A DNA stretch of 64,000 nucleotides from Eopsaltria australis (GCA_034509425.1 JAVTVJ010000375.1:148493-212492), one strand, 5' to 3'; positions 49,401 to 62,905 are shown, numbered from the stretch's first letter. Translations and numbers: made by a program. Notes: a model not told the origin generated them from the letters alone.

Positions 49401-52400
49401 CTTTCTCAACTTGCAGTTACCGTATTTGATACATGAAACCTCAGGTTGTGGCTTAAAATAATTCTGTATTATCTACTTGAAGCATCTTTGCTATTAAAGT
49501 CCTGTACCACTAGACTCCAGCTCCTACACACAAAGTGCTATCTCCTTCTACTTCATTTGAGTTTCAGAAAAAAACAAATGGACTGAAAAAAATGAGTATC
49601 ATTACAGCTAAAAGATGACTTCACTATGTATCCCTGCAATCATTCTCTTTAAGCCAGCATGGAGGGAAGGAGGGTGGGGAATTTTGGACCCTTGACAGAA
49701 TCCCTATTAAAGGCCAATTTATTCTTCATTATTTAATAGACAATTTTGAAACCACAAATATCAGTGGAATAAAAAATGGTTTATGTAAGTAGCAGTGGGA
49801 AAACTCTGTGGTAAACCAAAGGTGAGACTAATCCCCTAAGAGTGAGGAGTGAGTAATCACAGCTGAGTCAGACAGAGCAAGATTTCACTGGGTGCTGAGT
49901 GCGTCTGTGAGGAGCTGAGCATTTCCATTCCTGTGACAGTGGTCACTACAGGAAAGGCAGGACCTATGTGAGCACCAGAACAATTTGGAGAAGACAAGTG
50001 AAAGGGCTGCTTGAATTTCTAGTGAAACCTGACCAAGTGGCTTTTTACTATCTGTGTAATGAGAATTACCACTGAGCAACACATTACTGGGGGTAAAAAT
50101 GCTTCATGTCATTCCTGCAAAAAAAGCAAAAAAGAGTCATTACAGTGCATTTCTTTAAAAAGGCCAGATAACCTGTTCAAGAGTGCTATTAAGCCAGGAA
50201 CAGCATGATCTAGAACAATAGACTTATTTCCAATGCTCAGCTAAGATCGTGCCACTTCATAGCTCTTGTTAAAGGTGTGCAACATCAGGAGAGAGTTTAG
50301 TATGCCATTTCTCAGGGGAGCCATTTGCCTTATGGTATTTGCAGCTTGCATAAATAGAGGATGAGAGGGATGTTGATTCTGAGTCTTTTTCCTAAGTATT
50401 AATACTGAAGAAAACAAAACAGGTGGGTGGCTAGGCCCCAGAGAGTGCTCTGAAGATGGCAAAGGGAAATCACATCCTTTAACATATCCATTTGCAACCT
50501 TTTGTCTAATGGGTTGTCCCTGGAAAGCAAAGGTGTGTTCCAAATCTCTATCAGATTCTTAGTTAGCTGTTGTTCTCAACAAACTGAGAAGTCTCAGGCT
50601 GTTCCAGCAGCCGGTCACTGCCAGAAAGGGGAGATTGTGTTTCCACCCTCTCCCAGCCTCAGTTACTCATGCCTGGCCCCGAATCACAGTAGCTCACGGA
50701 GTCCTTTGCTAAGCTGCCCTGTCTCGCTGGCTTGGCAGGGAGTGATGTGACAGGTTCTCCATGCAAGTGGCACAGAGGAAGGTCAGACACACTGGAAAAG
50801 CCAGAAGGAGGGAAGAGGAGGACATGAGCAATGTGTCTCCAGCCTCAGTCACTAGCATCCTCTGACATCCCAGCAGAGCAGACAAAACCTACTCTTTTCC
50901 TGGCTTCTTTAATTTTTAACAGGTAAACAGCTTTACACCCTCCCTTCTCCATGTCTCTGCCATTATGAGGGATGATGATAACGATGATGACATGAGCACA
51001 ACTTACCTGCTGGCTTCATTTGGTGGTGTGTCTTTGTAGGCTCCTAGCTTCTCCCCTTGGGTAGTTTGGGGTCTGTGTGCTTCCTGGCAGAGTTGTGCTC
51101 GCTTACCTTGCCTGCTCCTGAGGCTTACCCAGACTTGGTGGAAAAAGCAAAAGGGTGAAAATAAACCATGCTACAGATTCCAGTCAGATGTTCACTTCTA
51201 AACACACGCTTGAAAAATAATGCTCTATCAGTATCAATGCACATCAGTGACCATATTGTTCAGTCTTGCATTTGGGAGTGCTTTCCAATTAAAAGCAAAT
51301 CACTGAAAGAGACTTTCAAATTGGTTTCATTGAAGAAGAAGAAATGAAGGGAAGCTACTTGAGATCTGACAATAGCTGGAGTGATTTGTAAGCATGAAGC
51401 ACGCAAGATAACATTTAATTAACAGTGGCAAAAATAGAACATCACTTTGAATTTACGTAAGTTCTCTTGTTCTACATATGAGCAATGCCCTTTCTTTAAG
51501 TTTTTCTTTTCAGAAAAATGTGTTAACCCTCCATTCCTGTAGATGATACACCAATCACAGACTGGGCAGCATTTCCCCTCCCTTTTTTGAAGATTTCAAT
51601 ATTCACATGTAGGGTACCCAGACAGTATGTTCCAAAAAATCTCAATCAAATAATTTTCCCTAAAGCAGTGAAAATGACTGATTGTATAGTAGAAATTACA
51701 AATAAATCCTTATATCTAACTGTTCAGATAAACTGTTTGTTTATTAACTGCTCCATGAATTTGAAGCATCTCTGTGGCATATCAACTATTCTATCCAGAG
51801 CATAAGGAGAAGCTGGGATGCCTGCAGCTCAGGTGACAATCCTGAGCCCTCGGATCAGCAAAGCCAAACAAACAGGGTTTTGGTGCCAGTCGCCTGGTCC
51901 ATTTTGGATGCCTGCTGCTCCCAGGCAGTTCCTCACTGCTGACCAACGAGAGGGCCCTGACACTGTGGATGACTCCAGTTATTCAGTGAGATAGATCCTG
52001 AGAGGGTCTTGGCTCAGAACACACCTCCCAGCCCCATTATTACTCCAGTGATCCCTACAAATGGGAAACCCTTTCCCACAGCCTCTGCTCAGCACACAGT
52101 GTGACAGTTTCCCTCCTGCATCAGAATGTCAGTGTTGAGACACCACTGCAATGGTCATTAGGTTTGCCCCAAAAGCCCTCTGGCCTGCTGTGCCTCCCTT
52201 TGCAGTGAAGCTGGACAAGTTGCCGCTCTAGGGACACCATTCCTGCCCACCTGCTTTGAGAGGCTGAGATGGCAGGCTGATGACAGACCATCAGCTGTAT
52301 AGTAGGATCCATGCTGCTGGACAGGGTGCCTACCTTATTCACTGCTCCTCCAATTCCCTGGTCATGGAGAGGGTGTTTTGGACCTGGAATACAATTGGAG

Positions 52401-55229
52401 GGACCATATAATGCAGAGTAGCCAGGTTCTGGCCTCCCTGTCCATGGAGAACTCCACCCTTCACTGGCTAAGGCCTGGAGCAATAGATGCAGCTATGGAG
52501 TAAGCGCCCAGATGGTCTGCTGGCTCCTCTCCAGACAGGGCATCTCTGAGGGGCTGGGGACTGCACTGAGCACACAGCTCACTGGCATTTGAACACACTT
52601 GGTTTTACTCCATTTTTTGAGTTTTGCAATCTTACTGCATACTCCACTACACCTCTGTAAATTAGAAAACATCAAAGAAACCATATCCCAGTATGAAAAT
52701 CAGCAGTAATTAGTAGTAATAGTAAGTTGTACAGGAATTAGTAGTTAGCCCACTAGTAATCAATGACTAATTATGCATGGCACTAAATCAATTCTACAAG
52801 AAACATGAGCATAGGTGGGATCTATTTGTGTGATCTTATTATTCAGAGTTAAGGTGTGCTCCAGTTTTTGTGACAGTTGTTTTAAAGCTGCTGGCAGAAC
52901 TGACGGCTTTTCAATGATGGCACCTCCTAATCATGCTCCTGGGTTGTGATGAACCAGCCTGGTCTTTTCCAAATAATTTCCCTTCTGCATTTGATGCAAT
53001 GCAGGCTCCAAAATCTACTTGACTTTGACGTGTCCTCTGTAAAGTATGCAAATACACACTTGTCAGAACTTTCTCCTCCTGCTTCACTTTTCCTTAATAA
53101 GACAGTAAGAACAACTGTCCAAATCAGCTAAGAGATGGGAACACACTCTGATGGATCATGTTCCTCAATTAATCTGGTTTTGGATAAGAGCAAGCCACAG
53201 CCTATGGGACAAATCCCCCAGGATTCAGTCTAGTTAATTCTTCCTTTTAGATTAGATCATCTGAACACCATTTCCACTGTATCCTCACCTCCCCACAAAA
53301 TTGTACCATTCACTGCCTGTAGAGATTGACAGCTCAGATGGGCTGAGAATGAGCAGGTTTCTTATTTTTGTAATCCCCTTTATCTGTGTTCAATCTAACC
53401 AGATTATGATAGTACACACACAGCAATTTCTGTGTTTTGTGAAGAATCTATTTCTAACATGAAAAATACTGTATTTGGACGGGTAGGGCTGATATAGCTG
53501 TAGTGACAAATGGATCGGCCAAAAACAATCTCCTTCCAAAAATAGCTACATGTTTGGATGTAATAAGATGATAAATGTTGGTGTCAGCTGCATTAAGAAT
53601 GGACTTTGTTATGCAGGGATGGCTTTGTGAAGCCTTCCAGATTTACTTCTTTTCTGCCTCTTATTTTGAGGATACAATTCTTCCTGCTTCTAAGCTGGTC
53701 TTTTATATTCTTTGTCATCTCCTCTGCTTAAAGGAACCCAGTGTACTTTACCAGGAGTCTTTTTTCACCAATTACACTAGTAATGTTTCTTCTTCCCAAA
53801 GCTTCAGCTCAACCCAGGAGCTCGCAGCAGCATGAAGACAAAGGATTTTTAGTACAATAAGAAACTGCCTACACATTCCCAAAGGTGAGGCTGGAGCTTG
53901 ATTGATTAAACAGTCAGAGACCCTGTTTGGTTATCGCTTCATTTGGAATGCTTGATTTTTGGCTTCCAGTTGATTGTTGTATCTGGCAGGACTGAAGGAG
54001 GATTTACTATATCTCAAATGCACTTATGGCAGTGTAAGAAATATGCCTTTTCAATCTCATTTGCTTGCAAACTGGCCAAACCAAAATATTTTTAAGAGAA
54101 ACAAAAAACTTGGGTCTGTATTGAACCTCCTTAAAAAGGTGGCCAGTTTAATGCTCAATTTACTACAACACCTGGATTTGAGCAGGATTGAGACCAACAG
54201 CTACTTAGAGGTACTGATTTTTGTCATGTCTTGTATCTTCACAGAAGCAACAACAAAGTGCTTTGAACCTGCTTGTTGTCCTCTCTTCTTGGTGTAGTCC
54301 TTGGACCCAAAGAACTCATCAGAAGGGAATTTTTCCCTTGTAAATATAGAGTTCTTAACTCAAAAAGTTGTGAAATCTTTCCAGTAAGGTTAGATTTTGA
54401 TTGTGTCCCTATACACCCAGCTTTGTGTTGAAAGGCTTTTTGGGATCTGAAAAATCCACGTGCAGATGACTCTGAAATCAGGAGGTGCCTGGTTTGTTTT
54501 GCAGTAGGTGAGAGGTGTCAGTCATGGAGCTGCATGTGTCCAGCTCCTGCTGAGCCACACCCCTCGTGTGACTTCTCACCACTAGAAGGGGTTTTGGACT
54601 GGAGGAAACCAGGTAGGATCAGCTGAGACTCTCAGCAAGTACCCCCATCACAGTATTTGGTCTTCTGACTCCTGAACAAGCTGACAGAAGTCATCACCAT
54701 CCAGCTTATTTGAGTTCAGCCCATTCTACTGTGCTGCAGATATCTGCTGGTATCTGTCAGTTAATTAAAGCTGAGTTTTCCAAAGACAGTGATTGTTCTT
54801 CAGACAAATTATTATGATTTTTTATCATCTGCCATTATGATAATTGTATAATTTTTTTGTTGTGTGACAAGTACTCAGTCATCCCCTCTACTATTGCCTC
54901 ATTTTGTTTAAATAGCTGACCTTTATGTCATATTTAAATGCATGCCAGTGCCTGCCTCTATCTGCACATGTCCAAGGTATGTGCAGTGGGCTCTGATGAT
55001 GGTCAGACTGAATGATGGAGCAGCTTCTGCTGCTCTCTTCCACAAAAAAGAGCCCTCCCCAAGCACCTCCTCACCACCAGCAGTGGGAAGCATCCAAGGG
55101 CAGGAGAAATCCTGTAGGAGAAGAGCCAAGATTATCCTTACTTGACAAGTGAGAGCCAGGGAGGGCACCAGGGGAAAGGAGGAGAGCTGGGGTGCTGTAC
55201 CTGTGAGTTTAAAGTTCAGAAGGTGTTTC
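46488..55229. other. intergenic, no gene recognised
   Basis: Mixed unique-looking sequence. A more GC-rich block at about 51830-52580 carries a 120-codon frame on the - strand (52483-52121) without recognisable domains; it may be old retroelement sequence. No splice-supported gene structure was seen. Confidence 0.45.
48514..48550. repeat. GAA/GGA-rich simple repeat
   Basis: Purine-only run of AGA/GAA units with a few GGA interruptions. Confidence 0.85.
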
Positions 55230-55515
55230 TCCTCCAGCTTTGGGGCATGTCAGCCCCTGGCACAGAAGCAATGAGGTGCTCCTCATATGGCTTCTTCTCT
55301 AGGCCCTTTCCCTTCTTCATAGCCCTCCTCTAGATGCTCTCTAATAGCTTTATGTTTTTCTTATACCGTGGCACCCAGAACTGCCCCCAGCACTCGAGGT
55401 GAGGCCCAGTACAGAGCAGAGCAGGACAATCCCCTCCCTTGCCTGGCTGATGCTGTCCCTGATGCCCGCAGGACAGGGGTGGCCCTCGTGGCTGCCAGGG
55501 CACAGGGGGTGCCAA
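55230..55515 (-). repeat. CR1 LINE fragment, truncated at both ends
   Basis: Reverse-oriented CR1 middle section sharing TTCTTATACCGTGGCACCCA, GAACTGCCCCCAGCACTCGA and GGTGGCCCTCGTGGCTGCCA with the longer copy at 56843-57700. No 3' tail is present. Confidence 0.85.
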
Positions 55516-56842
55516 GTGGTGAGACATTCATGAACTGTGTGCTCTTCATGAAACAAGCATCATGTGCTTGACCTGAAGGACATGCTAGGGGGTCTTCAAA
55601 ATGTTGTGTGAGTCCTGATGAGGGACACTGAGCACCAGTATATAGATGAAAGGCAAATTTTGTTTATAAATCTGCTTGCTTTCCTGTTGAGGGGCAAAGT
55701 TATAAAAAAAACTATTAGTCAACACTGTAATTGATGGTTTGATGGTAATTTGCAGCAGAATGGTACCATGAATATCAATTTTATTCAAAAGAACAGATAA
55801 TGAAAACTTTTCATTTTGTAGTGACTCACGTGTAATACACTGCATTTCCTTTAATAGGAAATGATGTGCGTACAAAATCCATAGTTGCTATGATTAGTTG
55901 TTGCTGATCTTTAAAGATAAGAAGCAAAGTGGGGGGAAAAATTGAAAACTGTGTCAATTTATCTACAAGAAAGTTACTCAGATACCATAAGTAATGAGTC
56001 TCTGAATAAAAATGACTATAATGAATCACTTCCTTGAAGTATAATTTTGCTGTGTTTAGAACTGAGTAAGTACAGCTTTGAGGTCCTAAGAAGTATGCAT
56101 TTCATGCGGGCAAGTGAAATTTCTTAGAGTCATTAAAAATTAGTTTCATCTCTGTAACATAATTGGTACTACATAGATTCCAGTGAAGGATAATGGAGTT
56201 CAGAGCTTTTTGTCCCCTATGTGTAAAAAATAATGTAATCCCTGCAGATGCATAAAATCTACTTGGCTTGTGAAGCCAGTGCAGTGTGATGGCACTGGAG
56301 ATGGGTTTCAAACTTGCAGCAGCAGACATTAGGTGGGAAGGAGGTCATACAGTCAAGCACTTAATGTGTTCTGAAAATCTGCTTTCCTTACTATTCAGCT
56401 TCCGTGAAACTCCTCCCTAACTGTTGATTGAAACTACACCACAGAGAAAGCAGGGCATGATTTCACAGACTCAGTGTTAGCAGAGCAGATACTTAGAAGA
56501 TGTTTTGCAAGTTGCTTAGACTGCCATTCAGAAAGACCAGACTTGTCTTGCTCTGAGTGCTTATTTTCATTGCCAGTTGTGAAAGATAAAAATCAACAAA
56601 ATTTTAGCAAAAAACTTCAACTTTAAAAAATTATTGTGCATTATTACAGGGAGTTGCACATTACCACAAATAAATCTATAATTTTTTTGTTACTGTTTTA
56701 TGAAGAAAGAATCTAATTCTGGGAACAGATGGTCACTTCACAAAGCAAGAAATCATTGTAATATCTCACTATTGTTGCTCTTTCTAAGTTACAATTGTTC
56801 TTCTGAGTTTTGACCTCCAAAGACAGAAATCAATGGAATTGA

Positions 56843-57700
56843 AGAATCATAAAATATCCTGAGTTGGAAGGAAGCCACAAGAATCAAAGTCCATGTCCTG
56901 GTCCTGCACAGGACATCCCTGTGAATCACACCATGTGCCTGAGACCATTGTCCAAACTGTTCTTGAATCCTGTTGGGCTTGGTGCTGGAGAGCCTGTTCC
57001 AGTGTCCAACCACCCTCTGGGTAGAGAACCTTTTCCTGATATCCAACCTAAACCTTCCCTGTTACAACTTCAGGCCATTCCCTTGAGTCCTGTCACTGCA
57101 CACCACAGAGAAGAGATCAGTGTCTGTCCCTGCTCTTCCCCTCATGAGGAAGCTGTAGACTGTAATGAGGTCTCCCCTCAGTCTCCTCCAGGCTGAATAA
57201 ACCAAGTGTCCTCAGCTGCTCCTCATACAGCTTCCCCTCAAGGCACTTCACCATCCTCATGGCCCTCCTTTGGACACTCTCCAATAGCTTTATATCTCCC
57301 TTATCCTGTTGCACCCAGAACTGCCCCCAGCACTCGAGGTGAGGCTGCCCCAGTGCAGAGCAGAGCAGGACAATCCCTTCCCTTGCTGGCTGGTGATGCT
57401 GTCCCTGTTGTCCCCAGGACACAGGTGGCCCTCCTGGCTGCCAGGGCACTGCTGGTTCATGTTCTACTTGCCATCAAACAGGACCTCCAGGGCCCTTTTC
57501 CCAGTGCTGCTCTCCAGCCTCTCATTCCCCGGTCTGTCTGTACATCCAGGGTTGCCCCATCCCAGTGCAGAATCCGGCACTTGCTCTTGTTAAGCTTCAC
57601 ATGGTTGGTGATTGTCCATCTCTCTAATTTGTTGAGGTCTTTCTGCAGGGCCTCCCTGCCTTCGAGGGAGTCAACAGCTCCTCCCAATTTAGTGTCATTG
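56843..57700 (-). repeat. CR1 LINE, 5'-truncated, with reverse transcriptase remnant
   Basis: About 860 bp in reverse orientation, from the CR1 tail (GAATCATAAAATATCCTGAG) to the end of the RT domain. On the - strand 57687-57457 still reads LQKDLNKLERW and KCRILHWD, resembling the C-terminal part of CR1 RT. Another frame at 57449-57117 reads LLECWGQFWVQ-like CR1 sequence after a frame break. Non-functional: catalytic RT motifs and ORF1 are absent. Confidence 0.92.
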
Positions 57701-57845
57701 GAACAACTTCAATAAAAGATTTCTAATGCACCTTACTTACTGAAAATAACCCATAATTTCTGAGTGTTTCTTCCTTTTTAAATCCCAAACAGCTTGGACA
57801 AGTCTGTATATGTTTCTGTATCAAATCCTATTTTATCAGGCTCTT

Positions 57846-57995
57846 GGCTGATATTATCTCAGTTCTTTAGAGCACAGTGCAAATAACATCAGGATTGTGG
57901 GTTTGATCCTAGCATGGAGACTATTCACTAAAAAGTTGGATTTGGTGATCCTCGTGGGTCCCTTTCAACTCAGAATATTCTGTGATCTGTGATTG
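57846..57995 (+). repeat. second tRNA-Ile-derived SINE (TguSINE1-like)
   Basis: The same architecture as the copy near 480: decayed box A (ATCTCAGTTCTTTAGAGC), box B-like GTTTGATCC at 57901-57909, then a CR1-like tail (TTGGTGATCCTCGTGGGTCC) ending AATATTCTGTGATCTGTG. More diverged in the tRNA head. Confidence 0.8.
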
Positions 57996-58689
57996 CTCCA
58001 TGTTGGTGGGTTCCGTAACAATGTTCCCCTTTCCATTGCCAAAAAACTCGTGGCAAACATTTTTCAGTTGACTGATTCTTTCAAATCCCTGGGCTCACTT
58101 CTCTAGGGACAGATTTTTTCCCCAATACTTCCAGGATATTTCCATCTTCTCTTCTGAATAATTTTAAAACAAAGATTTTGCACTCACTTTTAAATCTCTG
58201 CATTATTATTCACAAATTTCATTCATACCTGGTAGAGATGAAAATAAAAACCCCAACATTTCAGCTGAAGAATTATTGCCAGATTTTAAGTAAAAGAGTT
58301 TTCCTTGTCAAATCTCAATGGATTTGAGCTTTTTAAGGCAGGAAATTCAGCCTCCCTCTGGGCAACTCATTACATTATTTTTTCTGAACAGCCACCTTGG
58401 ATTTAATGTTAGTCCAGCAATGGAGGAGTTGATTCATGTCTGGTATCCTTCTGTCTTTAAAGAGGTTTCTTTTCAGCAAGAATTGCCGATTACTTCCTTT
58501 TTCTGCAAACATAAACTCTCAACAATAGGATCTTCAGTAGTTTCTGTGGTGCTGAAGAGTTTTCCAGTCATTGCTTGAGTGTTGGCTAACTTACCAGTAC
58601 AAGGCCTGTGGTTTTCTTTCTACGTTTCTTTCTTTTTATATCACTTCCTTAAGAAAAAGTCAGTGGTGATGCCAAGTAAATTGGAGAGA

Positions 58690-59765
58690 AGGATTTTATG
58701 GGTGGATTGTTAGGTGGATGAGGATTGCCTTGAGAGTTGCATCCAGAGTGTAGTGGTCACTCCACATCCAGAGTGTAGAGTCAATGGCTCTGAATCCCAG
58801 TGTACATCAGTGACAAGGGGTGTCCCTCAGCGGCCTGCACTGGGACCAGCGTAATTTAATATCTTCATCAATGTAACAGAAAAAGGGATCAGTAAATTTG
58901 CAGATTACACCAAGCTGAATGGATGTGGTGACATCCAGAGGGTCCTGGACAAGCTCTAGAAGAGGGCCCATGGGAATCTGGAGAAGTTTAACAAGACCAA
59001 GTGCAAGGTACTGCAGCTGGGTCACGGCAACCCTGGTATCAGCACAGGCTGGGTGGGGGATGGACAGATCAGAGCAGCCCTGCCCAGAAGGACTTGGGGG
59101 TGCTGGGGGGTGAGAGGCTGGACATGACCCAGCCATGGGCACTCACAGCCCAGAGAGCCAAACGTGTCCTGGGCTGCATCCAGAGCAGTGTGGGCAGCAG
59201 GGCCAGGGAGGGGATTCTGCCCCTCTGCTCTGCTCTGCTGAGACCCCACCTGCAGTGCTGCATCAGCTCTGGGGTCCCAGCACAGGAAGGACATGGACCT
59301 GCTGGAGTGAGTCCAGAGGAGGCCACCAAGATGATCAGAGGGATGGAGCACCTCTCCTACCAGGAAAGGCTGAGACAATTGGATTTTTTCAGCCTGGAAA
59401 GGAGAAGTCTTAGGGGTGATCTAATTTTGGCCTTCCAGTACCTGAAGGAAGCCTACAAGAAAGATGGAGAAGGACTTCTTACAAGAGTGTGTAGTGACAG
59501 GAAAAGGGGCATGGATTCAAGCTGAAAGAGAGCAGGTTTAGATTAGATATTAGGAAGGAATTCTTTACTGTGAGGGTGGTGAGACACTGGAACAGGCTGC
59601 CCAAGGAAGTTGTGAATACCACATCCCGGGCAGTGTTCAGGGCCAGGCTGGATGGAGCTTTGGGCAACCTGGCCTAGTGGAAGGTGTCCCTGCCCACAGC
59701 AGGGGGATTGGAACCAGATGATGTTTAAGCTCCCTTCCAACTCAGGCTATTCTACGATTTTAGAA
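58690..59765 (+). repeat. CR1 LINE, 5'-truncated, sense orientation
   Basis: About 1.07 kb. Begins in the RT region (GGGGTGTCCCTCAGCGGCCT, CTTCATCAATGTAACAGA, TTTGCAGATTACACCAAGCT), continues through the C-terminal coding remnant and 3' UTR (GAACAGGCTGCCCAAGGAAG), and ends CTATTCTACGATTTTA. Stops and frameshifts throughout. A short duplication of CATCCAGAGTGTAG occurs at 58741 and 58766. Confidence 0.92.
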
Positions 59766-60746
59766 TACTAGGATTTGATGTTTCTGATGCTGGGTGGTGA
59801 CACCAAGACTGCCAGCACTTCAGCAGGGCTCAGAAAATCCACAGTGGTTTGCACGAGGCTGGAGAAGGGATGTAGTGACCAAGGATCCCCTACTCAGAGA
59901 CCTGAGTCAGGGCGAAACACTCCCACAATCCCCATTTTTTCCATAAACACCACCCACAGGGTGGATATGCTCACCTGAGTCTGACAGTCCACCAAAGATA
60001 CCCACATGTTAATGAGTCAGTCACAAAAACACAGCTTCCAAAACCAAAAGATGGAAAGTCTGAGGCATCCTGTGGTTTTCACCCACTTCAGTCACAGAGA
60101 TTAACTGCAGAGCTGCTGAATAATCAAGATACTTGATTTTGAGTGAATGACTGTGAGATTAAGAGCCATAACTTAGAGTGAAGGATTTCAGAAATGCAGC
60201 TGGATTAATTAGGTTTCACCTTTAATTAAGCCCTGGAGGAGGAACAGTTTGCTCTTGTTACTGCCAGGTATCACTCCCAGGAAACACAGCAATCAGACCT
60301 TGCTCTCAAAGCTAGGACACGGCTCTAGTTCTCTGCTGTGCTTGGGTTTCCCAGAGCTCTTCAAGGCTGACACTTCTTTTCTGAGACACCAAAGGCCTGG
60401 AAAAAATAAATCTATATTTTTGTATCCTGGCCTTCACGGGTCAGCAGGACACCCCACCAAAAATCAGAAAGAGGGAAGGTACCAGAAAGTGTACTGCTGA
60501 AACTTAGTCTATGTGGAGGTGTAAGCAACCTAGAGAAACCAAATTTTTGCTCAAAAGTAGTTCACATTTTTTCAGCAATATGTATTCAAAATTTTCATTT
60601 CCAGAAAACTGCACAAGACTTAAGAAGTTTAATCAGTATGTTAAAAGGCCTCTTCAGAAAAAATACAATGTAAGAACTCTTTGCCAACTCTTTGAATGTA
60701 TTTATTTATGTTTGGATTTGTGTAAGGAAGTCTCATGCTATAAATT
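59766..60746. other. intergenic between the last CR1 and the CRHBP 3' end
   Basis: No gene or identifiable repeat. Becomes AT-rich toward the CRHBP 3' UTR. Confidence 0.5.
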
Positions 60747-60876
60747 TTTATTAAAAACATGTCATTAGAAATAAATAGTACATTTATAGTCATAAGTAAA
60801 CCAGTAGTTTTTACGCACATTAATGTTGGTCTTACCTCTTACAAAACTGGAATTGTATTTCACCATCTTCTTTTTG

Positions 60877-60935
60877 TTTATTTGTTTATAATAGATAAAA
60901 AAGGATAAAGCTGTTGCATGAAGTTTATATTTATT
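60877..60935 (-). terminator. candidate CRHBP poly(A) signals
   Basis: AATAAA on the - strand at 60930-60935 and 60877-60882, about 315 and 370 nt after the CRHBP stop; another lies at 60747-60752. Which is used is not determinable here. Confidence 0.35.
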
Positions 60936-61249
60936 ATGAGTTTCATATATCCCCAGACAAGGATTTTTGTCTATTTTCCTAATAATATTTATACAGGAAA
61001 CATACCCTTCTATTCTTGCTATTGATTTTGGATATGATAAATGAGCTTAAACATTGAAAGAATATAATGAAAACAACAAAGATTAATACATTTGTTGCTT
61101 TTTCCTGCTTGCTGATGGAATGACTGATCTGTATGAAGAAAGAATTATGCTTATAGAAAGGCTCAACACTACCAGCTAGTTAAAGGAAAAAATACATTAT
61201 TATGGAACCTTATTTTCATTAGCCATGTGAAGATGTGTGTCCTGCTTTC

Positions 61250-61407
61250 TCAGATACTAGGAAGGCAGAATTCCTCAATGCTGTTCTGCTTCCTTGTCTC
61301 TGTTTCCTGCAGATCCAGTTGATGATACTCAAATGTCACACGGTTGATGTGTTTGCCGCTGGAGACCATTCGCAGCACGGTGTTGTCACAGCCAATCTTC
61401 ATTTGGG
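61250..61407 (-). CDS. CRHBP: CRHBP, corticotropin-releasing hormone-binding protein, last coding exon
   Basis: The exon begins with CC completing an Ala codon and encodes QMKIGCDNTVLRMVSSGKH, then INRVTFEYHQLDLQE and a C-terminus EEFCLPSI before TGA. Most of it matches mammalian CRHBP; the last 20 residues are the variable tail, but the terminal E-F-C-L Cys is kept. CRHBP is a secreted glycoprotein that binds and neutralises CRH and urocortin. The acceptor is CTAATTAG at 61408-61409. Reading phase joins exactly to the exon at 62801-62905. The gene lies upstream of AGGF1 on the same strand. Confidence 0.96.
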
Positions 61408-62800
61408 CTAATTAGGGAAAAGAGATATAAAGACATTTATATGAGAGAGGGTGAGGGAAAAGAGACCTATAATGATAGGAATTATAAATTATGTGTTATG
61501 TATTATAAATATTAGGATATAATATTATCAGCCAGTGGTGATATTGCTGATTAAATTTTGTGTTTGTTAGTTTTGCTTTACAAGGCTTGGGTATTCAATC
61601 ACGTGTCCTTCCCTCATGCAAATGCCATTCCAAATCTATGTGCTACTGTTAGATACAGTGAGTGATGGGTAACGGTAATGGCACTTTATCCTGGAGATAG
61701 CCAAAATTAGTGACATCAAAATGTTTCCTGTTAGAGGGATGAGCGGGTTTGTGTGTAAGGACATTCTTCACAGGAACAAAGGCATGTGAGAGTCCCACCA
61801 AGACAAACTCCAATGGCAGTGCCAGCACATGGACTGACTCTGAGGGAAATTGAGTGTCACTAACTTCTGCTTTAGCCTATTGAGTGGAGGCTTGGCAAAG
61901 CCTTTTTGTTTGGGGAACTTGGAGCACCTTCCTCACTTGGGGAGAAATCTGGTGTGTCACAGGGAGAGCGGGAGCTGCTGAGATGGATTTTCACTTCCTT
62001 CACACCACCAGGAAAACACGTTTTAATCTCATTCCAGTGCTCAGTATTATCATTCAACAGCAGCCCTTACCAGTTAAACCTTTGAACACTGCCTAGACTA
62101 CTAAGTTGTGGCATGATGAAAGGCAAGGGAGACCACGAGGGCCAGGCATGTTCCTGCTATGTAACTCTGTAGAAATGCCACCTCTCCAGTGCCCTTTTGA
62201 TACTCCTGAGATACGACAGGTGTGCCACAGGGGTTAGTCTGTCATATCACTGCCACACTTAGCAGTCTGCTGTTGAATATTAGGGAAACTGAACATTCTT
62301 ATTTTTATGGGGTGAAAGAAGTCACTGGACCAGCATGATAGTGAAACATGTTCAGAGCCCCAGCAAGGTTCAAATAGAGAATGGGAGCTCTGAGGTGTTT
62401 GGGGGTATGTGTTACACCTGCAGCAGAAAAGGCCTTGGAAACACTAAGTAAATGAGAGAAAAGCTCCCTAACTGAGAATATAGCAATCTTGCTTGTTGTG
62501 AATTTCCAGACCTTTTTATGTGCTAACATTCTAATATTTATTTTTGTCATAGGACAAGAGTTTTTGAAATATGTCTAATTTAGCCTTGTCATAGTGATTA
62601 CTAAAGGGGCAAATGGAAATGGTCATGGGTGTGCTGTAACGCACAGCCAAACCACAGGCTTGAATAGCTTTACCTCTCATGTTCTGCTAGATGTGAAGTT
62701 CACCAGTCTAGCAGGAAGTCCAGATGTGTGTGGGGGTCTCTGCATGTCTTATTATGATTAATTATTTTATTATGTGGAGGTAATTGGAAGAAGCTCTTAC

Positions 62801-62905
62801 CAGACCCATGAAAGGAGTGACAGAGGTCAGCTAGTGGAAACATCTTGGATGGGTCTAAGCCAGCTCCTCCAAGAAGCTCTACAAAATCTCCCACTCCTGC
62901 ACAGC
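62801..62905 (-). CDS. CRHBP: CRHBP penultimate coding exon
   Basis: A 105-nt exon between an ATCTGCAG acceptor and a GTAAGAG donor, encoding GVGDFVELLGGAGLDPSKMF and PLADLCHSFHGS. Its last G joins CC of the next exon to make Ala. The sequence is close to human CRHBP, with conserved Cys residues near each end. Earlier CRHBP exons were not found up to 64000, so the 5' part of the gene is outside the window. Confidence 0.96.

Noticed and set aside
59001..59525. 174-codon + strand frame
   Set aside because: Entirely inside the decayed CR1 element; it is an out-of-frame or degraded remnant.
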